Positions 10,440 through 20,459 of a stretch of DNA of 64,000 nucleotides are shown piece by piece. Numbering within the stretch: the stretch's first letter is position 1; each line of letters opens with the position of its first letter. Below the pieces are notes generated by a model, which searched no databases, was not told where the DNA came from, and worked only from the letters and a program-made list of their open reading frames with translations. Source of the stretch: Clarkia xantiana subsp. parviflora (Eukaryota; Streptophyta; Magnoliopsida; Myrtales; Onagraceae); assembly GCA_036873135.1 (NCBI GenBank), contig JAPTYO010000005.1:15602166-15666165 (forward strand). The letters run 5' to 3'. The position numbers and the translations under genes are program-made.

Positions 10440-10850
10440 GGATCCGGATTTCAAGTCGGAAGACCGCCGGAATTCGACCCCTCGCCGGAAATTGCCTCCC
10501 ACCGCCGTCGCCGGAGTTGATTTCTGTCGCCCCACCGTCGCCGGAAAACGCCTCACGCCGCGCCGGAGCCGTTCCACCTCGCCGTCGCTCGCCCTCGCTG
10601 GACCAGACGTCGTCCCCGCCAGCAAAGACCTCGCCGTCGTCCCGCTGCTCCTCCGCGACCCCGCCTGGCTCCACCGTAGACCAAGGCCTGCTCACGCCGC
10701 CGCCTTCGTCCCGGGCCGGCAATCTCCTCTCACCTAAGCTGCTGGCCGGAATTTCGAGTTCTCCACCGGAATTTTGGCCGGCCTCCTCCTTTGGTGTGCT
10801 CCAAATTCTTTCTTGTTCTCCAAGTGTGAGAAAAGAGAGAAAAGGATGAC
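10440..10850. other. CpG- and GC-rich block in Tat-2, possible captured host sequence or promoter island
   Basis: Sharply GC-rich, with many ccgccg/gtcgccgg motifs, between A/T-rich flanks. Overlapping ORFs occur on both strands (10492-10849 on +, 10315-10722 on -), so none can be trusted by length. The style resembles a plant gene's first exon or 5' UTR. A tatatat motif lies just right of it (about 10885). Nothing equivalent is seen in Tat-E. Confidence 0.5.
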
Positions 10851-11409
10851 TATGGTGGCTAAGTAAGGTATTTTCTTAACTCTCCTATATATTTGAAAAG
10901 TGGCCTAATCACAACCCTCCATTTAAAGTTAGATGAGATCTAAGGGTTAAAGAAAAACTATCACATTTACCTCCCTTAGACTATGGTTAAGTATATCTCC
11001 ACTCAAGTTAACATCTCATAGGTTTATTCTTGAGCATCCCATACTTAGAAAAAATTTTAGGCCAAAATTAATTTTTTTCTCCACTTAGGCAAAATCCCGG
11101 CATGAAATTGAAGCATAAGTCACTTAGTTGTATTCGTATTACATCCCTATGCAAGCATGTATCTTTCGAGTATACGCTCGTAGCAAGGATAGATTTGTTA
11201 CTCCCACCTCAGACGGATGCGTGCTTAGGCACGTGTCCGTGCTACTCTGACGTTCACAATTCCTCTATCTCATAAGGCAGGGGGCAGAGTCAGAGGCACA
11301 CATCCATGGGTAAGCAAGCATTCAGACGAAAGGTAAAACCCCGGTTTCAAATTGCGCGTGTCATACCATCCTAAAATAGAGTCAATCAAGGGTTAGGCCA
11401 TTGGTTGAC
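10851..11409. other. Tat-2 3' non-coding region before the polypurine tract
   Basis: No ORF or repeat recognised. Confidence 0.5.
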
Positions 11410-11420
11410 TCGGGGGCATG
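11410..11420 (+). other. Tat-2 polypurine tract
   Basis: The purine-rich tcgggggcatg directly precedes the 3' LTR start (tgatgg) and would be the plus-strand DNA primer. It resembles the cttgggggcaaa tract of Tat-1, Tat-0 and Tat-E. Confidence 0.65.
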
Positions 11421-12114
11421 TGATGGATATACACCCAATTTGAACCCGTTGACTTCCGAATTGTTTTATTTTTATCACCCCGTTAATAATTGTAAATCAA
11501 AATTTCAACCCGAACACTTCGCGAAAACACCAACGGTCGGCCAACCCGATCTCCCCTCCTAGGGGAGATAGGGTTGGCCAACCCTATCTCCCCTAGGAGG
11601 GGTTGGGTGGCCTCACCCAACCTCTACCCTTGGGGGTCGGATTTTCCTTCCCCCCAAGGGCCCCGGCACCACTTTTGAACTCCCATACTCGGTTTATTTC
11701 CGCCAACCTTCTCCATATCCTAAGGTCTTAATTACGTGTTTAAAGGTTAATTAACTATGTTTAAAGGTTAACGATGTCATTAAGCCACCTTAATGACACC
11801 GTTGCCTATAAATACAACACCTCCACTATTCATTTGATCATCTTGGCAAGTTGCATAATTTTGCTCTGACATCTCTCTAGCTTTATCTCTCTAAAACCGT
11901 ACTGACTTAGGCATCAGAGAGGGTTCATCAGGCACCACCCCCCCCCCTCTGTGCCTGGTATTGCCCCTCTTGAAGGGCGCGAGGAGAAGAAAGGCTAAGG
12001 ACGGAAGGACACGAGCTAGGACAGCACAACCCGAGAGCTTCGAATCCGCGACATCTCCAGTGAGAAACGAGACTTGAGTCGACAGCCCGTTGACCCTAGA
12101 CTCGGAACCTAACA
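11421..12114 (+). repeat. Tat-2 3' LTR (694 bp)
   Basis: Starts tgatggatatac and ends ggaacctaaca. Nearly identical to 1729-2544 apart from the missing minisatellite copies. TATAAATA is at 11817-11824. It is followed directly by the target duplication cttcc. Confidence 0.93.
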
Positions 12115-12149
12115 CTTCCGATCAGATTATTCTTGGATTTATTCTAAGT

Positions 12150-12560
12150 GTTTATTAAAAGTCGCCTTAAGTGGTGCGCGAGGTAAAGTCGCCTTAAGTG
12201 GTGCGCGAGAAAAGTCGCCTTAAGTGGTGCACGAGAAAAGCCACCTTAAGTGGTGCACGAGATTAAGTCTTATTAAGTGATGCACGAGATTAAGTCGTCT
12301 TAAGTGATGCACGAGATTAAGTCGTCTTAAGTGATGCACGAGATTAAGTCGTCTTAAGTGATGCACGAGATTAAGTCGTCTTAAGTGATGCACGAGATTA
12401 AGTCGTCTTTAGTGATGCATAATTCTTGGATTTATTCTAAGTATTGGAAAGTCGCCTAAAGTGGTGCATGCTATTAAGTCACCTTACGTGGTGCAAGTTG
12501 TTAAATCGTCTTAGGTGATGTGTGAAAATATCTTAAGTGTCGAGGTTTCGCCTTAAGTAA
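12150..12560 (+). repeat. Tat-1 tandem array, continued
   Basis: About a dozen units of 27 bp, for example attaagtcgtcttaagtgat followed by gcacgag, grading into divergent copies at both ends (gtcgccttaagtggtgc). It is the downstream part of the array interrupted by Tat-2. Confidence 0.9.
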
Positions 12561-12681
12561 GTAAAGTCGCTTTGAGAAGTGCAATGGAAAATCGGAACTA
12601 AGATAGTCTGAAATTAATGAGGGCTCAAAGGCCCGAGGATTACAAAAAAGAAGAAAATACAAGGACTTTAAAGATAAGCAT

Positions 12682-14243
12682 TTAGGCTTGGTCCTTGTCG
12701 GCGGCATCAGCGGGAGCAGGGTCCACGAGGTCTGTGGCAGAAGGCTCCACAGGTTCAGCCGCTGGAGGGTCGATTATCGGGGCGTCAGTACTTGGAGGCT
12801 CCGCTGTGTCTTCAACAATCGCGGGAGTGCTCCCCTCATCACTCTCCTCCGAGAGAGCAAAGTATTTCTGCGCGAAGGGAGCGAGAGATGGAGACTTGTC
12901 GAAGTTAATGGCGTCGCCATACTCCAGGTGGAGTTCCTCAACTGCATTGAAGAGGGTGTTCTCCACCTCCGCGCTGCAGAACTTTACAGCATCAGCCTGG
13001 AAGTCTTCGGACCTCCGATAATCCTCCCGGCCCTTGGTCTCGGCCGCGACCAGCTGCGCGGGAACCTCAGCAATTTGCTCCTCCAGAGCCTTCTTTTCAA
13101 GGACCAGCTTGTCCTCAGCAACCCGCCGCTCCTGCCGTTCCCGCTTCAGAAGCCCCTCGAAGTCACGGACCTGCTTTTGGAGGTCCCGAGTCTTTCGGTC
13201 GAGGATGGCCTGCTCCTTGGCCAGTTTTCCCCGCGAAGACTCGGAGGCCGCGAGATCCTCCTCAAGCTTGGCTATGGCAGGAGCCCCCTTAGCCCGCTCC
13301 TGCTCCAGGGCTTCCTCAAAGGCGAGGATGTACCCGATGAAGTGATTGATGTCCCACATCTCCTGCGAAGGAAGGGAGAAAAGTGTTAGAATATGAGCAA
13401 CCGGTCTTATTGGTGAAGAAGAGAAAAGGGAAAGGCTTACCTCTATCCGACGCATGGACATCTCTTGAATATCCCGGCGGATTTCCTCCCGATCCAAGGA
13501 GATCGGATACCTCATGGTGGGTAGGATGGAGCCTGCCTGCAGATGCGTAGCTAGCTCGGGGTACGTATCCCCCTGTCGGAGCTGGACCCCTTACAGCGTT
13601 TGGATCGGGGTCCAGGGAGCATCCTTCTAGGCGGGGTCCAAGACCCTGTAAAAACTCCCGTCGAGGGGAAGAGGAGAAGGGCCGACTTGAGTCGTGGAGG
13701 GGCGTGCCTCCGACTCACCCCGGGCTGGGGAAGGAGTGAAGTCGTGGATGGGCGACGGTTGACGCTGTTGTTGTGAAGAAGGCGAGGGGGGCAGCCCCTT
13801 GGAGGTTGGTTTCAGCGGGGACTGCCCCGTCCTTCGACGATGGCGAAGGGAGCCGCCTTCATCAGCCTCCTCGGAGGAGTCCAGGCTCTCCACCCGACGA
13901 AAATGTTCGCCAGTCGGGGTCTCTCCACCAGAGAAAAGTGGTGCCCCTCCTGAAGGAGGCGGCCCTGTTGAAGGTGGTGCATCGGCTGAGGCTCCAGCAC
14001 CCGAGGTTCCCAGGTAGAGGTGATACATCCCTCCCGGAGAGCTGCATCGTAAGCAGTGCTGGAAATCTCGTTGAGAGCATAGTCAAAATTGAAGGACTTT
14101 CTTCCCTCGGAACTAGATCCACTGTCTGAAAATCAGCTACGGCAAGGAAAAGTACATTGGGTTTTTCGGAAAATTGCAAACAAACTAGGCAAAGATGAAG
14201 GAAAAGATATAGGAGCAACGAGGAAGAAATCCTTACCAGACAT
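12682..14243 (-). pseudogene. Tat-1 antisense gene, core domain deleted
   Basis: Exon 1 is the 7-nt ATGTCTG (14237-14243) with donor GTAAGG. The intron 14126-14236 ends TTTTCAG. Exon 2 starts with GSSSEGRKSFNFDYALNEIS...WEPR, as in Tat-E. Near 14000 the sequence jumps from WEPR directly to the Ser/Pro-rich GAGASADAPPSTG segment that in Tat-E lies in the middle of exon 3. The whole gypsy-type transposon core is thus deleted and the frame is lost. The remainder carries stops near 13627 and 13590. It then shows PISLDREEIRRDIQEMSMRRIE, a 78-bp GT-AG intron (13363-13440), and a last exon 13362-12682. That exon encodes a long coiled coil (IAKLEEDLAASESSRGKLAKE...) and a Pro/Asp-rich tail ending AADKDQA. 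Confidence 0.75.
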
Positions 14244-14790
14244 GATGATTGGAGGAAGGAAGGATGAACTTGACGTTGCCGGAAGGTTGTTCGAAGAACA
14301 GTAGGTCGGAGGAGCACTTGAGTCTTCGAAATCACAGAGCCTGGGTTCTCAAAGTTGGAGAGAGCTTTTGGAATTTCAGAAACGGTAAAAGGGAAACTGT
14401 GCCCAGCGTTAGGGTTTTATGGGAGAAGAGGACAGTCGAAAGGACGTTCTAATCTGAATCGTCGAAGTCGAAGCGTTTTGATCTGAGCCGTTGAGATGAA
14501 ACATGCAGAATGGCAACGGGTGTACTGATGAAACGGCCTGAAAAGCACTTTTTCAGAAAAAGCAGGCGCGAAAAATCAGGCACGGGTGTCAAAGACGTCG
14601 CTTCGTTATCTGCTGCATTTAATGGCAGGGGAACCGAGGAGTCTTCTCGGATTTGGTGGTTATCCTCAAGGCGTCGAGGAAACGTGAACGAGAAGATTTG
14701 TATCAAGTGACTATATCAAGGGAAAGGTCCCCGACTCCGATGTCGGGAGGTCGGGAGTTGAAAGACACGACGAACTGTAAGTCCCTCATG
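14244..14790. other. Tat-1 region upstream of the antisense gene
   Basis: Matches the 5' flank of the antisense genes in Tat-0 and Tat-E. The minus strand has CATAAAA near 14415-14421 at the place where Tat-E has TATAAAA, and pyrimidine-rich leader sequence. ORFs here are not conserved in reading frame. Confidence 0.5.
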
Positions 14791-14803
14791 TCTTGGGGGC
14801 AAA
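14791..14803 (+). other. Tat-1 polypurine tract
   Basis: cttgggggcaaa immediately before the LTR start tgatgggttt. The same sequence is found at 17655-17667 and, on the minus strand, at 39551-39562. Confidence 0.8.
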
Positions 14804-15518
14804 TGATGGGTTTCGCTATGGCCGTTAGGCCCTTTAAACGGTGAGGAAACGGTGAGCAGGCCCACTGGGCCCTAAAAGGAGGTCAAGAAGACCAAGGCGA
14901 AGGGTCCCGACCGAGGGAGTCCCAATGATGAAAGGTCCCGACAGAGTCGGTCCCGATAGGTGAGCTGGATGCTCCCGATGAGATGCCTTTAAGTAGGCCC
15001 CGATGATGAATCCCTGAGAATGATTGGCCCTGTCACGATGACGAGGGGCCCCGAGCGGTGACACAATGAGATAACTCTGGAGTCCCTGATATTGGTCGGG
15101 ACTTTCTATCAGAGGTTGAGGCCGAGATACGCGGGGCATGGCCGAGATACGCGGAGCGTGGTTGAGATACGCGGAGCGTGGCCGAGACACGGGGCGTAGC
15201 CGAGATAAGCGAGATCATGGCCTAGATAGGCGGGATCGTGCCCAAGATACGCGGAATATGGGCTAACCACCCCAACGGTTCACCAGGTAACTGAGGTACC
15301 TCTCCGCCTATAAAAGGGCAGAGGTTACTTCAGATCACATTACGTTTTGAGATACACACTTTGAGATTACTGATTTTTAGTCCATACGAGATACTTATTT
15401 AAGCATCGGAGAGGGATTCTGGGTCACCGCCCGGTCTATCCCCTCTTGCAGGATTACGTGGAGCAAAGGAGCTCGGATAGCTGTCAAGATCGTACCGGAG
15501 TTCCACCGTGATCCAACA
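14804..15518 (+). repeat. Tat-1 3' LTR (715 bp)
   Basis: tgatgggtttcgc...gatccaaca. It aligns along its length with the Tat-0 and Tat-E LTRs but is clearly more divergent, so it is another subfamily. TATAAAA lies at 15309-15315. It ends where the Tat-0 antisense gene resumes; the expected 5-bp duplication there would be agacc (15519-15523), with the partner outside the window. Confidence 0.9.
15119..15262 (+). repeat. 20-bp tandem repeat inside the Tat-1 LTR
   Basis: About seven degenerate copies of gccgagatacgcggagcgtg upstream of the TATA box. Tat-0 and Tat-E have only one or two related copies here, so the expansion is specific to this subfamily. Confidence 0.8.
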
Positions 15519-17242
15519 AGACCCAGTCGTCCCTTCAGGAGTCAGGCTCATGATCGGCGAATGCTGTTGTGGCGGGGAGGATGGAAGCAGCCCCTCGGGA
15601 GTCGGCTCCAACGGGGTCTGCCTCACCCCCCGACGACGAATCAGGGCTTGACAGTCGCTCGCCTCCTCAGAAGAGTGAGAAACGTCCAGGTTAACCACCC
15701 GAGGGAACTGACCGTCCGTCGGGGCGTCTTCAGTCCCCGATCCTCCCGGGGCAGGAAGAGAAAGGAGGGGCTCTCCGACCCGGGCGTCGGAGGGTGGCAC
15801 CCCCGCTGAAGCTCCAGCTCCCGATTGACCTGCAGCTGGAGGACGAGAAGCTTCAGAAAGATAATCAGGGAGTTGATCGGGATCCTTACACCAAATGACG
15901 CGACGGGAGAGATACTGGACTTTCCCGTAATAATTGTAATAACCCGCTTTGAGGATGCTGGGAGTTTCTCCTTGCAGGATGCAGTTGATCCCTTCGATTC
16001 TGGCTTTCTTATCGGAGGGGATCAACTCCTGGGAATACGCTTTCGGTATAATCGGATGGCTAATCGGAGCTGCTTACCTTCTTCGGGAGTCTGGGTGTTG
16101 AAGATCCTCTCCATCTTCGCCACCCGGGCACGCTTGACCTCCTCCGCAGTTGGAGCTGCCGATGAGGAGGCAGCCCTCTTTGAGGACTTCCTCTTCCTTG
16201 CGGGGCGTTGGACGGCATCGGTCTCCGCCTGCTTAAGCACGATATTGGTCAGCAGTGATACCTTCTTAGCTGCAAAGACGAAAACAAAGGTGCAATTAGA
16301 ATATTACCCAAGGAACGACATTGGAGGGGCCGTCGTGGAGTTGACCCCCGGAGGCAACATCGAGGAGACGGATCCCGGCCAGAACCAGATCCCGCTCCAC
16401 GATGGAGTTGGCATCGAGGGGAGCAAAGGAATCCCCCCAGCGATAGAGTTGGATGCAGTGGAGAATCTGAAAATCCTCCTCGGAGTAAGTGTGATAAGCA
16501 GGAGGAGGGTCTGCTTCAACCTCCCATCGGGGCCACGGGATGGAGCTGTTCCGGATGAAGAAGTAATTCTTCTTCCAGCCGCTGTTGTCGGGCCCCGAGT
16601 CAGTGATGAGCCCCCGACCTTTGGCGACCTTCCAGGTGTCACCAGTCCAGCTACATCGGGAGAGCTGCGCCTTGCTCCACTTAGGCATCCGCGGGTAGAA
16701 GGCACAGACCCTGACATCATTGCACTTCATTCCATATAAGGTCCGGAAAAGTCGGAGGCTATAGGTCCATTGTTGGCGGAGGTAAAGGACACGGAAGGCA
16801 TTCCACACCCGGATGGCGTGGGGGGAAAAAGTAGTCAGATGTGTTTTGTAATATTCACACATCTCGACTAGATCCCCACAGAAAGGAATCGGATCCCCGC
16901 CGATACTTGCCTGGTGGAGACAAATACCTCCCCTTCCCGGGGACGAGTGACCACAGGGTCGCCCGGGATGCGAGGGCGAGGATAGGGGTAGCGAGGCTCC
17001 CAGGTGGAAGTGATACATCCTTCCCGGAGAGCTGCATCGTAGGCGTTTTCCGAAATCTCATTACAACCATAATCAAACTCGAAGGGCTTTCTCCCCCCAG
17101 AACTGGATTCACCGTCTGGAAAATGATCAGAGCAAGAAAATGCACAGTTGATTCTTGGAAAAATCTGGGTAAGTTGATCGAGATAAAAGAAAAACTATGC
17201 TAACAGTTTCTTCAGAATCGGAGGAGGAATCTTACCAGACAT
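15519..17242 (-). pseudogene. Tat-0 antisense gene (aORF), exons 1-3, cut by Tat-1
   Basis: Exon 1 is ATGTCTG (17236-17242). Intron 17116-17235 is GTAAG...CCAG. Exon 2 (16308-17115) starts DGESSSGGRKPFEFDYG and carries the conserved core: VEMCEYYKTHLTTFSPHAIRVWNAF, then MPKWSKAQLSRCSW, NYFFIRNSSIPWPRWEVE and YSEEDFQILHCIQLYRWGDS. A 38-nt GT...AG segment (16270-16307) separates it from exon 3: KKAETDAVQRPARKRKSSKRAASSS, IRLYRKRIP, GINCILQGETPSILKAGYYNYYGK, then an acidic Ser/Pro-rich part ending at the Tat-1 insertion. Small indels break the frame near 16935-16900 and near 16030. The C-terminal coiled-coil exon lies outside the window, beyond Tat-1. Confidence 0.8.
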
Positions 17243-17654
17243 GATGAATTGGGGAGGAAAAGACGATCCTGATGGTCGGAGATCCTGGTGGCCGGAGTGC
17301 TGATCAGAAATCAGGAAGGAGAGCTTGAGCTTTTGAAATCACAGAGGATGAAACGGTGGAGAACTGAAGAGTGCCAAGATTTGAGGTTTTATAGGAGAGA
17401 GGGTAGCCAAAAAGACGTTGCAATCCGGACAGTTGAAGAGGAAACGCTTCAACCTGAGTCGTTGAGAAGCTAGCGACAAAATGGCTAAAAAGCGCTTTTT
17501 CAGAAAAAGCAGGCACGGGCACCCAAGCCGTCGCTTCATCACCCATTGCATTTAATAGTTGAGTAATTGAGAAATCTTTTCGGATTCGGTGGTTATCCTC
17601 GGAATATCGGGAGGTCCGGAGTTGGAAGACACGACGAACTGTAAGTCCCTCATG
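17243..17654. other. Tat-0 antisense gene upstream region
   Basis: Homologous to 39563-40047 of Tat-E. On the minus strand tctcctataaaacc (TATAAAA near 17385-17391) stands about 145 bp before the ATG, matching the Tat-E arrangement. A likely promoter and leader. Confidence 0.6.
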
Positions 17655-17667
17655 TCTTGGGGGCAAA
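17655..17667 (+). other. Tat-0 polypurine tract
   Basis: cttgggggcaaa abutting the LTR start tgatgggtttcgatatagcc. Confidence 0.8.
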
Positions 17668-18318
17668 TGATGGGTTTCGATATAGCCGTTAGGCCCATTA
17701 ACGACGACTAAACGGCGAAGTAGGCCCACTGGGCCACAAAAGAGGCTTAGAAGACCAATACGAGGGGTCCCGACAAGGTCGGCCCCGACATATGAGCTGA
17801 ACGCTCCCGATGATATGCCTTTAAGTAGGCCCCGATGATATGCCTTTGAGTAGGCCCCGATATTGAATCCCTGAGAATGTTGGCCCTGTCCCGATGACGA
17901 AGGGCCCCGAACGGTGACCAAAGGAGATAACTCTGGAGTCCCCGACATCCGTCGGGACTTGCCACCAGAGGATGAGGCCGAGAAACACGCCCACTATCAA
18001 CATAGTGGGGAAGTGGCCTGAAAAGACGGAACGTGGGCAAGTGGCCGAGATAAATGGAACGTGGGCTAACTGCCCCCGGCAGTTATCGCAACAAGTAACT
18101 GGGGTAACTGCTCCCCTATATAAAGGAAGGAGTTACCTCAGGATTGACACATTGACATTCACATACTGATATACTTGCCTACATCGAGATACTCATTTAA
18201 GCATCGGAGAGGGATTCTGGGTCACCGCCCGGTTTATCCCCTTCTTGCAGGTTTACTTGGAGCGAAGGAGTTCGGACTTCCGTCAAGAACGTGCTGGAGT
18301 TCCAATCGTGATCCAACA
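17668..18318 (+). repeat. Tat-0 3' LTR (651 bp)
   Basis: tgatgggtttcg...gatccaaca, very similar to the Tat-E LTRs on the other strand. TATATAAAG is at 18117-18124. It carries two copies of the 25-bp unit based on gatgatatgcctttgagtagg, as in the Tat-E 3' LTR. It abuts Cop-A sequence; the duplication here would be atttc (18319-18323), with the partner outside the window. Confidence 0.92.
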
Positions 18319-20207
18319 ATTTCCAAGGCAAAAATTGATGAGCCTTCCCATATGGATCCCTTTGCTTTTGAAAAGGTTCCTCTTGTACCTCCTCTTATTG
18401 TTGATGAGGTGAATGATCCACAGCTACCTCCTCCCATTGTTGATGATCCATAAGTGCCCATTTTAAGGAGGAGTACAAGACTTGCTCAACTTAGGGAAAG
18501 AACATCTTCAAATGCTGCCTTTGGGATTGAGAAATATGTGTCTTATGATCACTTAAACCCAAATTTCAATTGTTTTTTGGCTTCAATTGACAAGATTAAA
18601 GAGCCAACAACTTACAAGCAAGTAGTCAAGGATTCTAATTGGGTTGTGGCTCTGAAGGAGGAGATTAAAGTTCTTCAAGACAATCAGACTTGGAAGATAG
18701 TTGAATTGCCTCATGGTAAGGCTACTATTGGTTGCAAATGGGTGTTTAGGGTCAAGTACAACTCTGATGGTTCCATTGAGAGATACAAGGCAAGGTTGGT
18801 TGCCAAGGGGTTTACTCAAGTTGAAGGAACTGATTTCAATGAGACTTTCTCCCCAGTTGTGAAGATGACCACAGTGAGAATTGTGTTGGCCATGGCTGCA
18901 GCCTATTCTTGGGGCTTTTTTCACATGGATGTGAACAATTCCTTCCTTCAAGGTGATCTACATGAAGAGGTCTATATGGACAGTCCGCAAGGCTTTGATT
19001 CCACCAAGCCTGCTCTTGGGTCACCTAGGCGTGTATGCAAACTTTGAAGTCTCTTTATGGCCTTAAACAAGCTTCTAGGCAATGGAACATCAAGCTTACC
19101 CACACCTTGACAGAGAATGGTTACACTCAAAGTGTTTCTAACCATTCCTTGTTCACCAAGGTTGAAGGGAAGGATAGAGTCTTCTTATTCATCTATGTGG
19201 ATAATTTTCTAATCACTGGTTCCAATGCAAAAATGGTTGATCAATTGAAATCTACTCTCCAATCACACTTCAAACTCAAGGATTTGGGCAACTTGAGATA
19301 CTTTTTGGGTTTGGAGATTTCTATATCACAAGAAGGGCTAGTCATCAACCAGAGGAAGTATGCACTTGAGCTCATTGAAGAAGCTGGATTGGGAGCTGCT
19401 AGACCAACTGAAACTCCTATGGAATTCAATCTCAAACTCACTACTTGTGAGTTTGATGAGGCAACAAAGTCTAATGCTGATGATGTGCTTTTAGAAGATG
19501 CTACATCATACATGAGATTGATTGGGAAGCTATTATACTTAACTATGACAAGGCCAGACATTAGCTTCTCAGTTCAAAGGCTAAGTCAATTTGTTGATAA
19601 GCCTAAGAAGTCCCACTATGATGCTTCCATGAGGGCGATTAGATACATCAAAGTTTATCATGGTCAAGGATTGATTTACCCATCCAACAATACACTTGAC
19701 TAGAGCTTGTATTGTGATTCTGATTGGGCTGCTTGTCCATACAGTAAGAAGTCAGTCAGTGCATATTGTGTGAGACTTGGGGGAGCTATGGTGGGATGGA
19801 AAGTGAAGAAACAGGACACCATTTCTTTATCAAGTGCAGAGGCTGAATATAGGTGCCTAAGAGTGGCAATTCGAGAGGCTTTATGGGCTGGCGGGCTTCT
19901 AAAGGAGTTGGGGGATCAAGTGAGCTTACCAATTCCAATCTACACAGATAGCCAATCAGCTGTGAAGATTGCCAGAAATCCCATGTTTCATGAGTGCACC
20001 AAGCATATTGAGTTTGATTGTCACTTCACTAGGCACCACATTGAGTCAGGAATGATCACTGCCACATATGTTGCTTCTAGGGATCAATTGGCTGATTTTC
20101 TTACTAAGGTCCTTGTCAAGAAGCAACACATTGCCCTACTCAAGCTATATTTAATAAAAGATGTATTTCACGAAAAGAAAGAGGAGGAAAAAGATGGGGG
20201 AATATAG
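18319..20207 (+). pseudogene. Cop-A pol: reverse transcriptase and RNase H
   Basis: Frame 1 runs 18319-19047 (TAA at 18451-18453). It has the linker motif ILRRSTRLAQL, the copia RT start (SNWVVALKEEIKVLQ, WKIVELPHGKATIGCKWVF) and ARLVAKGFTQ...FHMDVNNSFLQGDL. A one-base deletion near 19040 moves the frame; 19035-19703 continues with SLYGLKQASRQW. There the catalytic motif reads YVDN instead of YVDD (near 19195). GNLRYFLGLEIS, LIGKLLYLTMTRPDISF follow. After a TAG (19701-19703) the RNase H follows: YCDSDWAACPYSKKSVSAYC, SLSSAEAEYR, YTDSQSAVKIA. Clearly inactive. The lineage looks Ale/Retrofit-like (inference from the RNase H style). Confidence 0.9.
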
Positions 20208-20335
20208 GAGTATGGTATTTCCATGTACTCCCTTATACAATGTATATAGACTAAGTTAGTTAGTTGTAGTTCTAGTATAAATACTAACTAATGTACATTG
20301 TAATCATTTGATTTGTAATATTGAATATACATGCA
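20203..20335 (+). repeat. Possible Cop-A 3' LTR
   Basis: Directly downstream of the purine tract: tataggagtatggtatttcc ... tataaatac ... gaatataca. No partner LTR is in the window, so the ends are guesses. Confidence 0.4.
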
Positions 20336-20459
20336 TTCTCTTTAAATCCTCTCCACTGAATAAATTAACGTTAAAAAATCATGTTCATTTTCATTTTAAC
20401 CAAAATCTCAAATCACTAACAAATATTTCTCAATGGCCCTCCTTTTGTTCGATTCATTT
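20336..20459. other. Unassigned AT-rich spacer
   Basis: No ORF or repeat recognised between Cop-A and the foldback element. Confidence 0.5.

Larger units (their letters stand above)
1729..12114 (+). mobile_element. Tat-2: complete Pol-less Ty3/gypsy element with Gag-PR-Gag' and antisense gene
   Basis: This is a 10,386-bp element with LTRs 1729-2544 and 11421-12114, both TG...CA. A perfect 5-bp target-site duplication, cttcc, lies at 1724-1728 and 12115-12119. The PBS is at 2547 and a polypurine tract lies just before 11421. Sense ORFs (2596-5841) encode Gag, zinc knuckle, protease and a second Gag-like block. No RT, RNase H or integrase motif is visible on either strand. A tandem array (6110-7180) and a multi-exon antisense gene (7565 to about 10147) follow. 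With clean ends and TSD it transposed as a unit, so enzymes must have come in trans from a related Tat element (inference). It is inserted in the tandem array of Tat-1. Confidence 0.93.
1..15518 (+). mobile_element. Tat-1: Ty3/gypsy Tat-lineage LTR retrotransposon, 5' part outside window, interrupted by Tat-2
   Basis: The visible order is archaeal-type RNase H and integrase (3-1560), a short tandem array, the nested Tat-2 insertion (1729-12114), the rest of the array (12120-12560), an antisense gene (12682-14243), a polypurine tract and the 3' LTR (14804-15518). The two halves join cleanly once Tat-2 and one copy of its cttcc duplication are removed. The junction sequence then matches the same place in Tat-E on the other strand (near 43860-43880). 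The 5' LTR, gag and most of pol lie left of base 1. The element interrupts Tat-0, whose antisense gene resumes at 15519. Confidence 0.9.
15519..18318 (+). mobile_element. Tat-0: 3' end of a Tat element truncated by Tat-1
   Basis: Contains, on the minus strand, most of the antisense gene (17242 down to 15519), then the polypurine tract and the 3' LTR (17668-18318). Tat-1 is inserted in exon 3 of that gene. The LTR is very close to that of Tat-E and has the same length as the Tat-E 3' LTR (651 bp). Its insertion interrupts the copia element Cop-A at 18319. Confidence 0.9.
18319..20335 (+). mobile_element. Cop-A: 3' part of a Ty1/copia element
   Basis: A copia pol fragment (RT and RNase H) starts abruptly at the Tat-0 LTR end. 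It ends with a purine tract (agatggggg, about 20190-20200) and an AT-rich sequence with a tataaatac motif that is probably a short 3' LTR. The 5' part lies beyond Tat-0, outside the window. Confidence 0.85.

Noticed and set aside
10315..10849. ORFs of 81-135 residues on both strands
   Set aside because: GC-rich sequence opens all frames; no domain recognised.
12688..13389. 233-residue + strand ORF
   Set aside because: Shadow of the coiled-coil exon of the antisense gene on the minus strand, which is the frame conserved in Tat-E.
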